Counted from the stretch's first letter, positions 34,093-45,399 are shown. The stretch: DNA of 64,000 bases from Angiostrongylus vasorum (GCA_018806985.1 JADANN010000391.1:682001-746000); one strand, 5' to 3'. Notes: generated by a model from the sequence alone, not told the origin. Translations and numbers: made by a program.

Positions 34093-35126
34093 TGGAAAGG
34101 TCAAGATGGCCGCAATCTATTAGGTCAAACACCTCCATAACCAAACAGAGAAAATGCTGGACCAAAAATTTCAGTCGCATTGAACACAGAGTCTTTGCAC
34201 ACTCATCGCTTTCTAGGAGTCTTCCACTAAATATTTCACGTGGAGAACAACCGCACAGAGCTCACATTGAATCGTAATGTACCCATCTCATCAGAATAAC
34301 AGGCCTATACACTGCCCAATATCACGCGTGATAATGAGCATTCCTCTCTGCGGTTCATTTTCGGATTCTTGGAAAAACGATAACTCTAGCGACAATAAGG
34401 TCCCGTTTATCCTGCCCTTCATTTCGAATGAAGTAAGTGCAACTATAAAACGCTGTTTAAGAAGGGCCAGTCTAGAGAATTCGGTAACGATAATTGAAAT
34501 GCCACCGAGTAATCTAAGACGCCAACTAGTTCGTAACCGCCTATATGACCGTCTATGTGCAACGCAAAATTGCATAATTTGCCCTAATGGTAGAGACGGC
34601 GAATGCATGAGTTCGGATACAGTCTATCTGGTCTCTTGTAAAGCGTGCGGGGACGATTACATTGATGAAACAGGTTGACCACTGTAAAAAAAACACCTAG
34701 TAGGTAAACGTAAACCAAATACCCCACTAGGCACGCATAGGACGCAGAGATATAACGTAGAAGATTTTGAAGCAGCAGTTACGATCCTCGCGCAGGAATC
34801 GAGAACACAAGCGCGCAAAACTCTGGAGGCATTCTGGATTAATTCCAAGAATCCGAAAATGAACCGCAGGGGAGTAATGCCTCATTATCACGCGTGATAT
34901 TGGGCAGTATATAAGCCTGTTATTCTGACGAGATGGGCACATTACGATTGCAGGTGAACTCTGTGCGGTTGGTCTACAGGTGAAATATTTAGTGGAAGAC
35001 TCATAGAAAGCGGTGAATGTGCAAAGACTCTGTGCTCAATGTGAATGAAATTTTTGGTTCAACATTTTCTCTGTTTGGTTATGGAGGTGTTTGAACGTGT
35101 AGATTGCAGTCAACTTGACCTTTCCA

Positions 35127-35163
35127 GGCTCTGAGGAAGGCGAAATCCGCCGAAAAGTCAGCT
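35127..35163 (+). ncRNA. hammerhead-ribozyme-like motif, one core change
   Basis: GGCT-CTGAGGA, A, GGCG/CGCC, then GAAAA instead of GAAAC, GTC-AGC. The C-to-A change would break the short helix III. Partner of the motif at 34058 in the opposite arm. Confidence 0.5.
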
Positions 35164-35194
35164 TGTAAGTAAATAAAAAACAAATTAACACTTC

Positions 35195-36670
35195 GTATTT
35201 ACTATGTTTACTAGAAAAATCATTCTTCTAAAAAATGTAATAATGAGGGTACCGGTGAAGTTTGTCAACTTGAGGTTGGGAATGAGCATCGGTGCTGTGA
35301 ATTACTAACAACATGTATTCATTAGGTTCCCTAACTTTCTTGAGATGCAAGCCAATTTTAGGATGGACAGTCTTCGCCCCCTGACGTACTAAAAATCAAG
35401 TTATGACAAAAGCGTTGAGACGTTTTGGAATCGTGGAGAAATTGTGAAGAGATGATCATACCCTTTACGAAGCTAACGGTGGTAAATTGCAAACGAGAGC
35501 TTATGAGAACTTCTGAATAACTTCATAATTGAGGTATACAGATCCGATTGAAAGGAGTAGTTTAAGAGGCTGCCCGTGTCCAACATTGCAATCAAGACCG
35601 TTAAGGTAATTCAGAGTACCAGGAGCTTTCGAGAATTAGGGGTCTTGCCCAGTAAAGAATGCCCCATCGATCTCGGTGTTGCATCAATGATCAACACAAG
35701 TTGTATCACTGCCTCTTTCGCTCAAGATTCACTTTTTCACATAAAGGAGAGATGGCCACAAAATTATGTAACAAAATCATATGCCTACCATAAGTTGGTA
35801 AAATATAACTGGGCTCTTTAACTGATGTTTGCAGAGTTATCATTTCTGATTAGTCGCCGAGATATGCCGCCTGCTCATCCGATACTTTCACTGTGGCATT
35901 AGTAACATGGAAAATTCAAAAGTCACAAAGGAAGATGATTCCAAAAAACACTTGAGCTCGAGTGCCAGCGTTGATCTGCACTAGCAGCAGCCAGCCAGCA
36001 AGTTACTTCCGAGTTAGCAAAACTCCGCAAGAGCGAAAAGTTTATAAGAAAAAGTGAACGTCATTATTGGCCTAAGTAGCATTGTTAAGAAAGAGCAAAT
36101 GCAGGTTTTGTCAAAACTCTTTTGTTTATTTTACTTTCTTTTAACGAGCCAATTATATAGTCAGAGTGCCTGGTAACCTACCGAAGCAATCACTGTACCT
36201 AAAAAAGGCAGGAAGCAGATCATTCATAACTTATTACTGCATCTTTAACAGCCATGTCCACCTGCCTCATAACCTCAACAAGAGATGTGTGTCATTCCTA
36301 TAGCTCTGACATAATATCTAAGTTGGAATGAAATGCCAGTAGTTGTGTGCAACCTATCTACCAAAGTAATACCCAACAGGAAAAAATAGGTAGGACATTG
36401 TGCGAGAGAGACCCAAGAACTAACAATTTAAGAGCGAAAGGAGTTAATTAAGATGGACCATGCACTTATGGCTACGAAACTTATCTATGCCGTGCAAAGA
36501 TACACGATGCCCATGAACTCAATCTCATCAACTTGAAAACGGCATTTGATACAACGGAGAAGTGGGCGGTGGTTGCTCTGGACAACCAGGGCTGCCGTGT
36601 TCCTTATAAAACAGCTCTTGCAAACTATATCGTTCAGCTCAAAGTCAAGAGTTGGCCATTTCATAACAAG
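35195..36670. other. no recognisable feature
   Basis: An 81-codon plus-strand frame at 35576 is unassigned. Nothing else seen. Confidence 0.4.
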
Positions 36671-36674
36671 TCAT

Positions 36675-36940
36675 TAAAGGATAAAAAGGATTAAGCCTTC
36701 AGCGTAGACCAACCTCTGAGGGATGTGCCATGCATTCGACTTCATTAACCATCGTTAAAGGTGATCGAATTCATATCTGGCCTATAAAATGACTCACAGT
36801 GGAGTACCGATGTATCGAGCCAGTGCTGCTATCCTCCGAGACAAGTCTAGTAGGAAGGCTTGATGGGCCTTGAGAGAGGGATCGATTCCGTGAGTATTGC
36901 AAGGCGTCTCTAAAAATTCGCTACATCGCCCCAAGCAAGC
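36675..36940 (-). repeat. SINE-A copy with internal deletion
   Basis: AGGATAAAAAGGATTAAGCC tail, CTGAGGGATGTGCCATGCATT, GTACCGATGTATCGAGCC; a deletion after GACAAGTCTAGTA; head remnant AATTCGCTACATCGCC. Confidence 0.8.
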
Positions 36941-36944
36941 TGTT

Positions 36945-38175
36945 CCCGATATAGGAATGAATTTGACAAGGCAGTACAACTTCGACAAAATCAGGTACCG
37001 TCACTGTCGAGAACGTCGTGCGAGAAATGGAATGAAGCAGACTATGAGTAGAGAGCGATAACCGGCAACTATTTCGTTTTCTATTTCTACTACTACTACT
37101 ATGTTCTCTACCATCTTCGCTTTATCATCATTTCTAAGATTTCTACATTACTCTTTAGCTCTGCGAATGTTAAACGAATGCTGGTCGATTGAAACAGAGT
37201 AGAAGGAGCGGAATGGAATTCCAGCGAAAGAAATACGACTTTGGTTGAGTTTGTAAAGAAAACGGCTCTCTTAAGAAACGAGCTCTTTGCAGTGCTTCAT
37301 TCATGTTCCATAAAAAAATATGTTCTAATCCTTCAAACCTGGTTTTCAGTTTTCAAAATGACAGAGTAGTTAACATCAGCGCAGACTAGAAGGATTTGAG
37401 CGGCTAGAAGAACTCTCTAGAGCATTGAGGACGTAGAGTAGATAAGAAGTCAACGAGCGCACCCACTTTTTCGATTCTGGCTTGTTTTTTAATCTCTACG
37501 TAAAAATCCTGAACACTGCTTGAAAAGCATGTGGATAAGAAATAAGACGCAGTTTAACCACTGCTGGAAGACAATAGTCTCTAGCGAAAGGCCTTGTTGA
37601 ATACCAAGTGTCCGAAGAGATGATCACTGAATTAGATAGGAAATGTAGTGCTCACCGAGTTTCCACAATGGTCAAAAGCTAGTGTGCCACTCTTCCACGC
37701 AGTAGAAACAAATAGGGAGACTATCTAGCTCTTTTTTTGGAGACATTCGACAATTAACAGGGGGGATAAGTCATACAGGTGAATTCGACATGGTTCGTTT
37801 ACCGAATGCTTTTAGTAGCTAGGGGGTGTTTCTAAGTGTCGATGTATTACGTAATACAACTTGGAGTTCTTCCCCTTAGCAGAACTGTCAAACCTAAGAA
37901 AGTGATTGACATTTTTGTCTCGGAATCCAGGTAAGAATAAAATATTCAATGACAACGTCTAGTGAGCTATTCTCGAACGACCATTAGCAAAAAGGAGTGA
38001 CAAGAAGGTCTTCCATGAAAAGTTTCTTGCTTTCCGTGTCCCACAAACGATGCAAAAGTTCAGGACTGTTCTCATGCACGACGATAAAGAACACAGTATA
38101 GGTGAGGCCGTTCAAAGTACTAAACGATAAAAACACTATGATCGATACAAGTGATATATTTCGAACAGTGCTTAA
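36945..38175. other. no recognisable feature
   Basis: Nothing recognised beyond a short TACTACTACTACTA run at about 37085. Confidence 0.4.
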
Positions 38176-38179
38176 ATAA

Positions 38180-38475
38180 AAACGATAAAGCTCTCGGAGT
38201 TGATCAATCCCCTGAGAGATGCGCCATGCAATCGACTTCATTAAGCATTGTCTGGAGGTGATTGAGTGCATATGTGGACTTTACAATGTCTTCCGGTGGC
38301 CTAGCGATGCATCGAACCAGTGCTGCTAACCTCCCAGTCTGGTACCAGGCAAGTCTGGTACCAATTTGCCGACCCCGGATGGATGGAAGGCTTAGGAAGC
38401 CATGGGCACGGAACCGATTCCACTTGTGTGTTGCAGGGCGCCTCCGACCACTGTGCCATAGGCGCCCTTGAACGG
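38180..38475 (-). repeat. SINE-A copy with short internal duplication
   Basis: Full-length blocks from AAACGATAAAGCTCTCGG to the head CGACCACTGTGCCATAGGC. The segment AGTCTGGTACCA is duplicated in tandem at 38337-38362. Confidence 0.9.
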
Positions 38476-38479
38476 TGGT

Positions 38480-38740
38480 TATTTTCCGAAATTTTTTGTT
38501 CCAAAAGTATGAAGGTGTATTACGGCATCTTCTCACGAATGTATTTTTGTTGGAAATAAAGTGCATTGATGTGCATTTCGCCTCATACACCATATTTAGT
38601 AATCTTCTAGCCAATTCCCTCAATAGGTCAAAAGATTGACTTTCTATAAACTTTGCCATAATAAATCGATTTTTTTGTCTATTCATCTATTTATACATAT
38701 ATATATATATATATTCTTACGAACTGCCCTTGTATAAGAT
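38480..38740. other. short unassigned stretch with small AT repeat
   Basis: (AT)n of about 10 units at 38695-38714, otherwise nothing. Confidence 0.5.
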
Positions 38741-38744
38741 GCCG

Positions 38745-39110
38745 CTGTAATTGTTGTTGTTGTGGTTTAATGGCTGACGTTTTGGCGATTTCGCCTACTT
38801 CAGAGCCTGGACGTATGTTACGCAACGATGGCCTTAGGATGAAGTTAAATATGTACAGTACTTTTGAAGGCCTACCACATAAATGAAAGCGATTCTGCTT
38901 AAATTTTTCAAACTACTTACCAGGTTGTTGCATGTGGGAGATTCCGTGTGTTGTTCACGTGGGATGACGAGTGAGACCCACCAAAATCAACAAATCAGTT
39001 TGAAAAAGTGAGCCAGGTCACGTGTGATATAAACGTTCGTCATTGCAATTCAGTTTTGGACTTTTGAAATTCACCAGGACCGAATTCTATTGACCTCGGC
39101 ATTGATTGAT
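38745..39110 (-). mobile_element. PLE terminal segment with hammerhead-like motif
   Basis: Hammerhead-like motif on the minus strand at 38772-38807 (GGCT-CTGAAGT, GGCG/CGCC, AAAAC, GTC-AGCC), with two core deviations. At 39078-39105 TATTGACCTCGGCATTGATTG resembles the conserved terminal block found at 33.97 and 52.8 kb. The middle is unrecognised. Confidence 0.6.
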
Positions 39111-39111
39111 A

Positions 39112-39640
39112 TTTCACTGTTTTTCTTCAATAAGCAGACACGAGAGTCTTGCGCGTTGATGTTTTTGGCTTTTGCGCTAATATGCGGGCAGCTACTTCAA
39201 AATCGTCACCATTGTGTTTCCGTGCCCCATGTGCAACATGCGAGGGCGCGTTCGGCGCAGTGGTTGGAGGCGCCACTGCGACACACACGTGGACTCGATC
39301 CCCGCGCCCATGGCTCACCAAGCCCTTCATCCCTCCAGGGTCGGCAAATTGGTACCAAACTTGTCTGGGAGAATTAGCAGCACTGGCTCGAAACATCGGT
39401 AGGCCACCGCGAGTCATTGTAAAGGCCAAATATGCATTCAATCGCCTCCAACTACACTTAATGAAGTCGAATGCATGGCGCATCCCTCAGGGATTGATCA
39501 ATGCCGAGAGGTTCTTCATCACTTATGTGCAACATGGCGAATTTTAGCCTTCCTGTCTAGATGTTCTTTCATTTCAAAGCGATCTTCCCGTCTCCTCAAC
39601 GTATTCCTCATCGCATGCCTTACACGAGATCAAGCATATA
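39112..39640 (-). mobile_element. PLE GIY-YIG fragment, split by a SINE-A insertion
   Basis: Right part (39537-39640): reverse complement of a region like '..EEYVGETG..EHLDRKAKIRH'. Left part (39127-39228): KHNGDDFEVAARILAQKPKT, then STRKTL, the conserved region after the GIY-YIG core. A SINE-A with a target-site duplication lies between them, so the PLE was there first. Confidence 0.7.
39241..39524 (+). repeat. SINE-A copy with perfect target-site duplication
   Basis: Flanked by ATGTGCAACATG at 39229-39240 and again at 39525-39536. The tRNA-like head occupies 39244-39309: first seven bases GGGCGCG pair with CGCGCCC at its end; box A GGCGCAGTGGTTGG; box B GGACTCGATCC. The body follows, with a tail of GAGAGGTTCTTCATCACTT instead of CTTTATCC. 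This is the best-defined copy for fixing the element's ends. Confidence 0.95.
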
Positions 39641-39642
39641 CT

Positions 39643-39643
39643 A

Positions 39644-39700
<57 letters not shown>
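39643..39700. repeat. AT microsatellite
   Basis: About 28 AT units. It lies close to the right part of the split PLE. Confidence 0.95.
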
Positions 39701-39702
<2 letters not shown>

Positions 39703-39704
39703 AC

Positions 39705-40635
39705 CTGAGATCACGCAATCCCAGTCTTTATTGTTAGCATAGATCACACAATTTTCTGGGCTTCACGAATTATCACAGAGGTGGTTACGGACTTCTCGCT
39801 AACTGACTACCGCTTCTCAAAGCACCTGTGCGGCAAATGCTTGAGAAGAGGTGCCGAGGCAGAAATTGCCTTTGATGCCTTCAATTCCTTCAGAAGTCCA
39901 GAAAGTATAAACGAACGTTTTTTCTCGTTGTAGAAAAAAACAGTAGATTTCAGCGTTTTTCACATCGATTAATCAAGGTTATGCAAAACGGCAATATGCC
40001 ACTTTAAAAATAAATGCAGGTAAAGCAGTCATTATTTCCCGAAAGACAAAATATATGTTCATATGGAATGCGAGAAACTCGGCCAGATTCTGGACTCCGG
40101 CTTAATGGGAATCTTAGTGGTTTTCCTCCAATGCGGATTTCATTTCGTGGAAAGAAAAAAACGTACTGTTGGTAAATTTACGGTCTGTACAACAATAGTG
40201 GACAGCTGAAAACAAAAGTAATTAGCTGTGTAATAATAATTCATGCACAGCTAAGCCTTGAAATGAGAATTTATCTAGCAGCCGAGCTTAATGACAATCG
40301 TCTTTTCAGAGATATTGTATGAGTCGTTGAATTCCATGCATCTACGATACTACCTACTTTGGTTATTCTGAATCTGTAATTCACACTAAGCCGTCAACAC
40401 TTATTATTATGCAATACATATCTTTGTTTTTTAAGATCTTAGCCAACTAAAGCTTCCCTTTGATAACTGGGAAGGGGAACCAGAATGGCAGAGAAGGACA
40501 ATCTCACACATGCTGAGCAGTGGTCCGCCATTCTTTGCGTTGTGAGCGTCATTCATTGAGCATACTCCATACGCACGAAACATAAGATCAGAATAAAAGA
40601 CATAATACTAACGAATAGTGTTGACTTTTCTATTT
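39705..40635. other. no recognisable feature
   Basis: Nothing recognised. Confidence 0.4.
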
Positions 40636-40639
40636 TCTG

Positions 40640-40990
40640 CCTTCTACAAGTTTTCACGGCAGAGTATTATTAATGAAACAACCACAATGATGATGAGATA
40701 TTTGCAAAACTCCGGCCTGCTCTCAACTATAGCCTCAGCTTAACTAGGTTCAATGCCCTTTTGGGCTCCCCAGATCAATCCCGTTGACGGATGATTGCTG
40801 ATGGCAGTGATCGATAGAACTAGCTGAGAGACAGGCGAAACGAAAGACCCGCATGTTGTGGTGGTGAACGCGTTATCTCCCGGTAAGGCTAAAATCGCGT
40901 TCGTTCCCCACCGCAGGCACCAGCGGGCCGGAGTTTTGCAAATATCTCAGTGTCACTTTAGTTGTTTCACTAATGAATAAGATACAAGCG
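40640..40990 (+). repeat. SINE-B copy, long form
   Basis: The most complete copy. An inverted tail and TTTGCAAAACTCCGG come first, then the body (CTATAGCCTCAGCTTAAC, CAATCCCGTTGACGG, GAACTAGCTGAGAGACAGG). The head follows (GCATGTTGTGGTGGTGAACG), with box B GCGTTCGTTCCCC and a 3' TTTTGCAAATATCTC. Confidence 0.85.
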
Positions 40991-40994
40991 ATGT

Positions 40995-41570
40995 CTTGCT
41001 AAAACCGTTCAGCGTAAGCGTGAGAAGCTGTGTTGTAGGTGTGAAGCCCAAATTTTTGTCTTGATTTGTTTAAACAAATCTTTGTTGTCGCAAAATTATC
41101 TGTTTAAATCTCACTTTTTCCGACTATTCTGGAAGTTTATAGCTACAACACTAAAACAGATCACTTAACGGTGCATTACACTGATAAGCATGTGAAACCG
41201 CTGGGACAGCTCGGCTATTAGTAATCAAGTGAGCTACCGAGTCAGTACATCGAAACTCACTTTGAGTGGTTTACTCTTACTCTTGCTATCTTACTTATTC
41301 AGATATGGATTACTTCCTTAGTAAGCTAACATGAGGTTGCTAATAAGTTTGGTTCTATCTACTTTCATTAAACTTATCAGTGAGAGAATATATGTTGACT
41401 AGTCTTGCCGAGGTTTCTTTAGAAAAGTTGGTTTTAAAATATTCTTACTCAGACAATTGAACGGCATGCCTTCACGGATTGCCACTTCACTTAGTTTTCG
41501 TTTTTTCGTTGCTTGTGACTGGTCATATCAGAACATGGATGATGTCCATCTGCAGCTAAGAGCTTATATA
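40995..41570. other. no recognisable feature
   Basis: Nothing recognised. Confidence 0.4.
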
Positions 41571-41575
41571 GAGCA

Positions 41576-41862
41576 TCAGCACATATGATCTTCTCTGTGG
41601 TCCTCTCTGGCGCGTTCTCGATTCACCAGCTCAAACATTGTTCTTATTCCAACAATATTGACAAAAATGGCGTGTTTTTTGGTAATCTTTCTGTTACGAA
41701 GCTTCCTTTGTCGAGGAAAACGACCCCATCCTGCAACATAGTATAGGTGGCAAAACAACCCTCTTTGTTTCGATATAAGCACTCGAGCATTGAGCTTCGG
41801 GGAAGATTTGTCAGGTATGAAGGACACCGTCCCCCCTTCTAGTTTCTCTACTTTACCATAAG
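41576..41862 (-). CDS. unassigned ORF fragment
   Basis: A minus-strand frame of about 95 codons to a TGA at 41576: KVEKLEGGTVSFIPDKSSP.., RKITKKHAIFVNIVGIRTM.., ending REDHREDHMC. It is upstream-open into a SINE-A, so any start or acceptor is hidden. A second frame after a TATGTTGCAG acceptor (DGVVFLDKGSFVTERLPKN..) is also open. I recognise no family, and either could be chance. Confidence 0.3.
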
Positions 41863-41865
41863 ACG

Positions 41866-42169
41866 TTGTAGATAAAGGATAAAAGGATAAAGCTATCGGC
41901 GTTGATGAATCCCCTGAGAGATACGCCATGCAATCGACTCCATTAAGTATCGTATGGAGGTGATTGAACGCGTATCTGGCCTTTACAATGACTCCCGGTG
42001 GCCTAGCGATGCATCGAACCAGTGCTGCTATCCTCCTAGACAAGTCTTGTACCAACGTGCCGACCCCGAAGGGATGGAAGGCTTGGTGGGCCATTGGTAC
42101 GGGATCGATTCCACGTACGTGTTGCAGGGCGCCTCCGACCACTGCGCCACACACGGCACATTGTAGATA
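41866..42169 (-). repeat. SINE-A copy with target-site duplication
   Basis: TTGTAGATA occurs at 41866-41874 and 42161-42169 on both sides of a full-length copy (tail AAAGGATAAAAGGATAAAGC, head GACCACTGCGCCACACACG). Confidence 0.9.
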
Positions 42170-42930
42170 TAAGAATTTATTTGCTTGTAAAATTCTTACA
42201 CAAGACTGAAGCGGTTTTCGATAGAGGCATTACATAGACAGCACCGGCATTGTACTTTTAATATGCTCGAACGCTTTGAAATGTCGAGGTGATTAAGTTT
42301 CTCTCCAAATGGAAAACAATTGGAAATTGGAGTAAAACGCGTAAAAAAATGGCACTCAGGAAGAGTATTTGAAAAGATTGCAGAATCTTATCATTGATAA
42401 TTGCTGAAGTAACTTAGGTGAATAAAATCTCTGAAAGAATATCTTCATAGTCTAAATACTGGAGGGGGTTAGAAAGTGGCGCAGTGGAAGATTGTTTAAA
42501 CAAAACAAGTAAACAATCTCAGAGAACGTCATGATAATGGGACATTCACCGCTATTTGAATCTGGGCCGGATCCTCCAACTTTCCCGGCTTTTTTAACAA
42601 AAAATCTCTTTGTGTCAGCAAATAGGCCAACAAATTGTTGAAAAGGGCGAAAGTGCTTTATCCCCTAGTCATTTGTTCACATGCTTGGTCTGTGACAGAG
42701 TCGAATCCTGTGGAAATCAGTAAAATATTTTCCTCACTGACTGGGCAAGTCCCTCTTCCGAACTATTTCATACGCTTGCAATGAGCAGTGCACAGCTGTT
42801 ATAGATCGTGAAAAGGTTTTCAGTCATTTCACTGTATTCTTTTTAGCATGTCTTCTTCTGCTTTACTTCCAGTGTAACAACTGTAAAGCATTTTGCACTA
42901 GAATGACGTTAGAATTGTCGCGGTCTATGT
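42170..42930. other. no recognisable feature
   Basis: Nothing recognised. Confidence 0.4.
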
Positions 42931-42934
42931 TGAA

Positions 42935-43120
42935 AGCCGACTTTCATTAAACCTTGGTAACAACAATCAATAATTTTCTACATGATTGAGCTAACATCAG
43001 GTTCCTATAATCTTCCATACGGCTAATGTTTCGGCGCGGTCGCCTTCCTCAAAACCTCCTTGATCTGATCGCGGAGTAAATTATTGATTACTATTGCCAA
43101 GGTCTATTGAAAATCGCTTT
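42935..43120. repeat. small inverted-repeat element enclosing a hammerhead-like motif
   Basis: Arms 42935-42978 and 43077-43120 (ATTAAACCTTGGTAACAAC.. against ..TTGCCAAGGTCTATTG) correspond to the terminal block of PLE ends. The minus-strand motif at 43021-43056 reads GGTTTTGAGGA, GGCG-accg-CGCC, GAAAC, ATTAGCC. No coding sequence lies between. Confidence 0.7.
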
Positions 43121-43129
43121 CCAGGATAA

Positions 43130-43440
43130 TGTTTGCTACGATAAGTGCCAGCAAATGTGCTGACTGGCCCTAGGACTCACTGCCCGGCCAATGCAGTTCA
43201 TACTGGATACGAGAATCGATCGACACCTGTCATGTATAAAAGAGCACCGCTGATTGAAGCTAACCATTCGAGTGGTAATCCTACTGGATTCGACTCGATG
43301 CGACAGCGATGGGCTACGTGCTATCCACTCGTATTACAGCGGATCTGAAGAAGGCAAAGGCGGCGAAACGCTAGCCGAGTAGATGTTTTCGTACCAACCT
43401 CGTGTCAACTCAGTTATGTAGAATATTGTCGCTGTATAAT
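43130..43440 (+). mobile_element. PLE terminal segment, second type
   Basis: Hammerhead-like motif at 43341-43376 (GGAT-CTGAAGA, GGC..GGC region, GAAAC, GCTAGCC), followed by GTACCAACCTCGTGTCAACTC. Upstream, AAAGAGCACCGCTGATTGAAG is unassigned. Confidence 0.5.
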
Positions 43441-43444
43441 TTAA

Positions 43445-43885
43445 TTGCGCCATCAAAATGTAAAAAAAAGCTTGTAGGATCGAGAAGTCATGGCGCATGT
43501 TCGAGGAATTTCTAGGAATATATCAAATGTTAGAATTGGCTTTTGCGTAGGCGTGTGGCAAGTAAAACTTGAAAGTGCCTGGAACCGGTGAAGGTTTCAC
43601 AGGTCATCGTTGCGGTATTGCAAACCATTCGCTTTGTATGTTTAAAACAGATGTTTATGACGCGTCAAAGACAAGATAGATCCGCCTCAGGAGGAGTACA
43701 AATGAGTTCGAGATCGCCCTTCATCTACTATTTGAACTTTTTTTCTATGACTGCTGGCACCTCTAATGCTCCTTTTTATGCTTCTACAGGATTAATCTTT
43801 CTGCATCTACTCTTACATCGACAGCAGACACTTCATTGCTTTTAGATCTGTGCTTCACCGTTTTCTTGATGAGTTAACAGGGTAT
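43445..43885. other. no recognisable feature
   Basis: An 85-codon plus-strand frame at 43588 is unassigned. Confidence 0.35.
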
Positions 43886-43889
43886 TGTT

Positions 43890-44285
43890 ACTTTACTCTT
43901 TACTCAACAAAAGCCGACATCTCGGAGGAATTTACCTTTTTCAGAGCACAGAAAATTCAAGATGAATGCAATCTAGCCAGCGAAACTGACGTCATAAATG
44001 GGGTAACGAATTACCCGCTGTTTTAAAGTGCTCAGTTGTATTTCAGTCACTGCTACCGAATTCTCTAGACCGGCGCCTTTTAAGCGGCGTTCTATAGCTG
44101 ATGTTATTTCGTTGGAAATGAAGACCAGAATAAACGGGACCTTATTCTTACGAGAATAGCCGTTTCACGCATGATATTTCCTCTACACCTATCTCGAAGA
44201 TACACAGTTTCGTAGCCACTGGAAATGGCTATTTGCTGATCCAGTTTCAGAGATTATTCCTTTTCGAAACACGCTTCTCACAAGG
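43890..44285 (-). mobile_element. PLE remnant
   Basis: Degenerate hammerhead-like motif at 43912-43947. From 44015 the linker region matches the 15.0-kb and 34.4-kb copies (TTTAAAGTGCTCAGTTGTATT; TTCGTTGGAAATGAAGACC; AATAAACGGGACCTTATTC). It is internally deleted: the GIY-YIG part is missing. Confidence 0.7.
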
Positions 44286-44439
44286 AGTGAAGAGTGAGAG
44301 GGAGCTGATAAATCAGTATGTTCTTTTTTATTTGGCTTCCAGTGCCAGTTTGTGATGTAGCGGCTTTCGAATAAGTTAGTGTGAGCAATCAGAAAGGAAA
44401 GCCACCTTTTTCCGGTTTGTTCCCGTTAGACGCAATGTA

Positions 44440-44965
44440 CCGAGCTTAAATAGCTGAACTTACATGAGGTCGATATGCAGATTTATTCGGCTAACGTTTC
44501 GGCGCCTTCCTCTTCATCAGAGCCGATGATCCGAAAAATTGTAATGTAAGGTGACTGTTCAATCAATAACTCAAGACTTTTGTTCATTTCATCATCTGTG
44601 AAGCAGATGGCAAAGCGATGATCCAAATTTCCATAGTAGATTAAAGACCGAAGTTCGATTACTGGATCTTTCACCTTAGACATAAACGCGATGCCAAGTC
44701 TTCGTGCAAGCCGCTGTCCACCTCATTTGTGCGAAATAGTCCCCAAACCATCTAAAGATTGAGCACTTTAAGCAGCATTTTGAGAGAGCCATCAGCCGCC
44801 AAGTGGACACGCCACGCGTGTTTTCTGGTTCGTCGTGTTGCGTGAGGAGTTCCAGGATGGCTTGCACAGCGGGGTCTTTCGATAGGTCAGTACAAAAATG
44901 CGGTAACTTCGAAAGACTTCATCATGCTGATAAGACGAGCGTTACGTAGACGATCTAAGAACACT
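44440..44965 (-). mobile_element. PLE reverse transcriptase remnant ending in a hammerhead-like motif
   Basis: Minus frames: SFEVTAFLYTDLSKDPAVQ, AILELLTQHDEPENTRGVST, then (shifted) FMSKVKDPVIELRSLIYYGN, LDHRFAICFTDDEMNKSLE. This is the RT palm of Penelope-like elements as found in nematodes. The catalytic 'YIDD' site appears as NLDH, so it is dead. The frame runs on into the motif at 44489-44524 (GGCT-CTGATGA .. GGCGCC .. GAAAC GTTAGCC), which has a textbook CTGATGA core. Confidence 0.75.
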
Positions 44966-44969
44966 TGGG

Positions 44970-45155
44970 TGCTCTTATTGTGGGATGGAATGTGTTTCAA
45001 CAACCGGATACGTATTGGGGTTAAAAACCACGTTTTTCTCTCCATTGGCCGGTTTAGGTGGCTAGTGACGGGTTTAGACTAACCTTAAATAACCTTAAAC
45101 AATTATAGATTTGTAGACAAAAGGTCTTCAGTGGACCCTATTTTAAGAGTTTAAC
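44970..45155. other. decayed PLE upstream sequence
   Basis: Probably continues the RT fragment (minus strand), but no frame is readable. Confidence 0.35.
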
Positions 45156-45159
45156 TTCT

Positions 45160-45385
45160 GTTCACTGCTTATTTGTTTCTATGTCATGGTATAATCTGAA
45201 ATACAACAACAGTGACCTGAGACATGAGAAAAACTCGGCACCTCAGCCATGCTTCGAACTTTCCTCGAATCAGGCTTCGAAGTGTTTACCCTAATGGTGA
45301 TTTCTGTAATCACCCGTCAACGGGAATGACCGGGGAGCAAAAATAGACATTGAACGCAGTTAAGCGGAGGCTGCAGTCCAAATCA
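45160..45385 (-). repeat. SINE-B copy, diverged
   Basis: TTCACTGCTTATTTGTTTC tail, a changed head (CGAACTTTCCTCGAATCAG), and body CACCCGTCAACGGGAATGACC and TTGAACGCAGTTAAGCGG. Confidence 0.7.
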
Positions 45386-45399
45386 TGATGTACAGGTCC

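Larger units (their letters stand above)
33940..35190. mobile_element. PLE with inverted terminal repeats
   Basis: Arms of about 338 bp, 34036-34374 and 34843-35180, are reverse complements (for example GTGATAATGAGCATTCCTC against GAGTAATGCCTCATTATCAC). Between and across them runs a plus-strand coding piece: linker, then PPSNLRRQLVRNRLYDRL, NCIICPNGRDG, and the GIY-YIG core TVYLVSCKACGDDYIDETG, stopped at 34677. A frame-shifted continuation encodes ..VTILAQESRTQARKTLEAF... Hammerhead-like motifs sit near both ends (34058-34092 minus; 35127-35163 plus). The left side continues outward to the terminal block GTCCGACTTTCCATTAACC at 33961. Confidence 0.8.
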
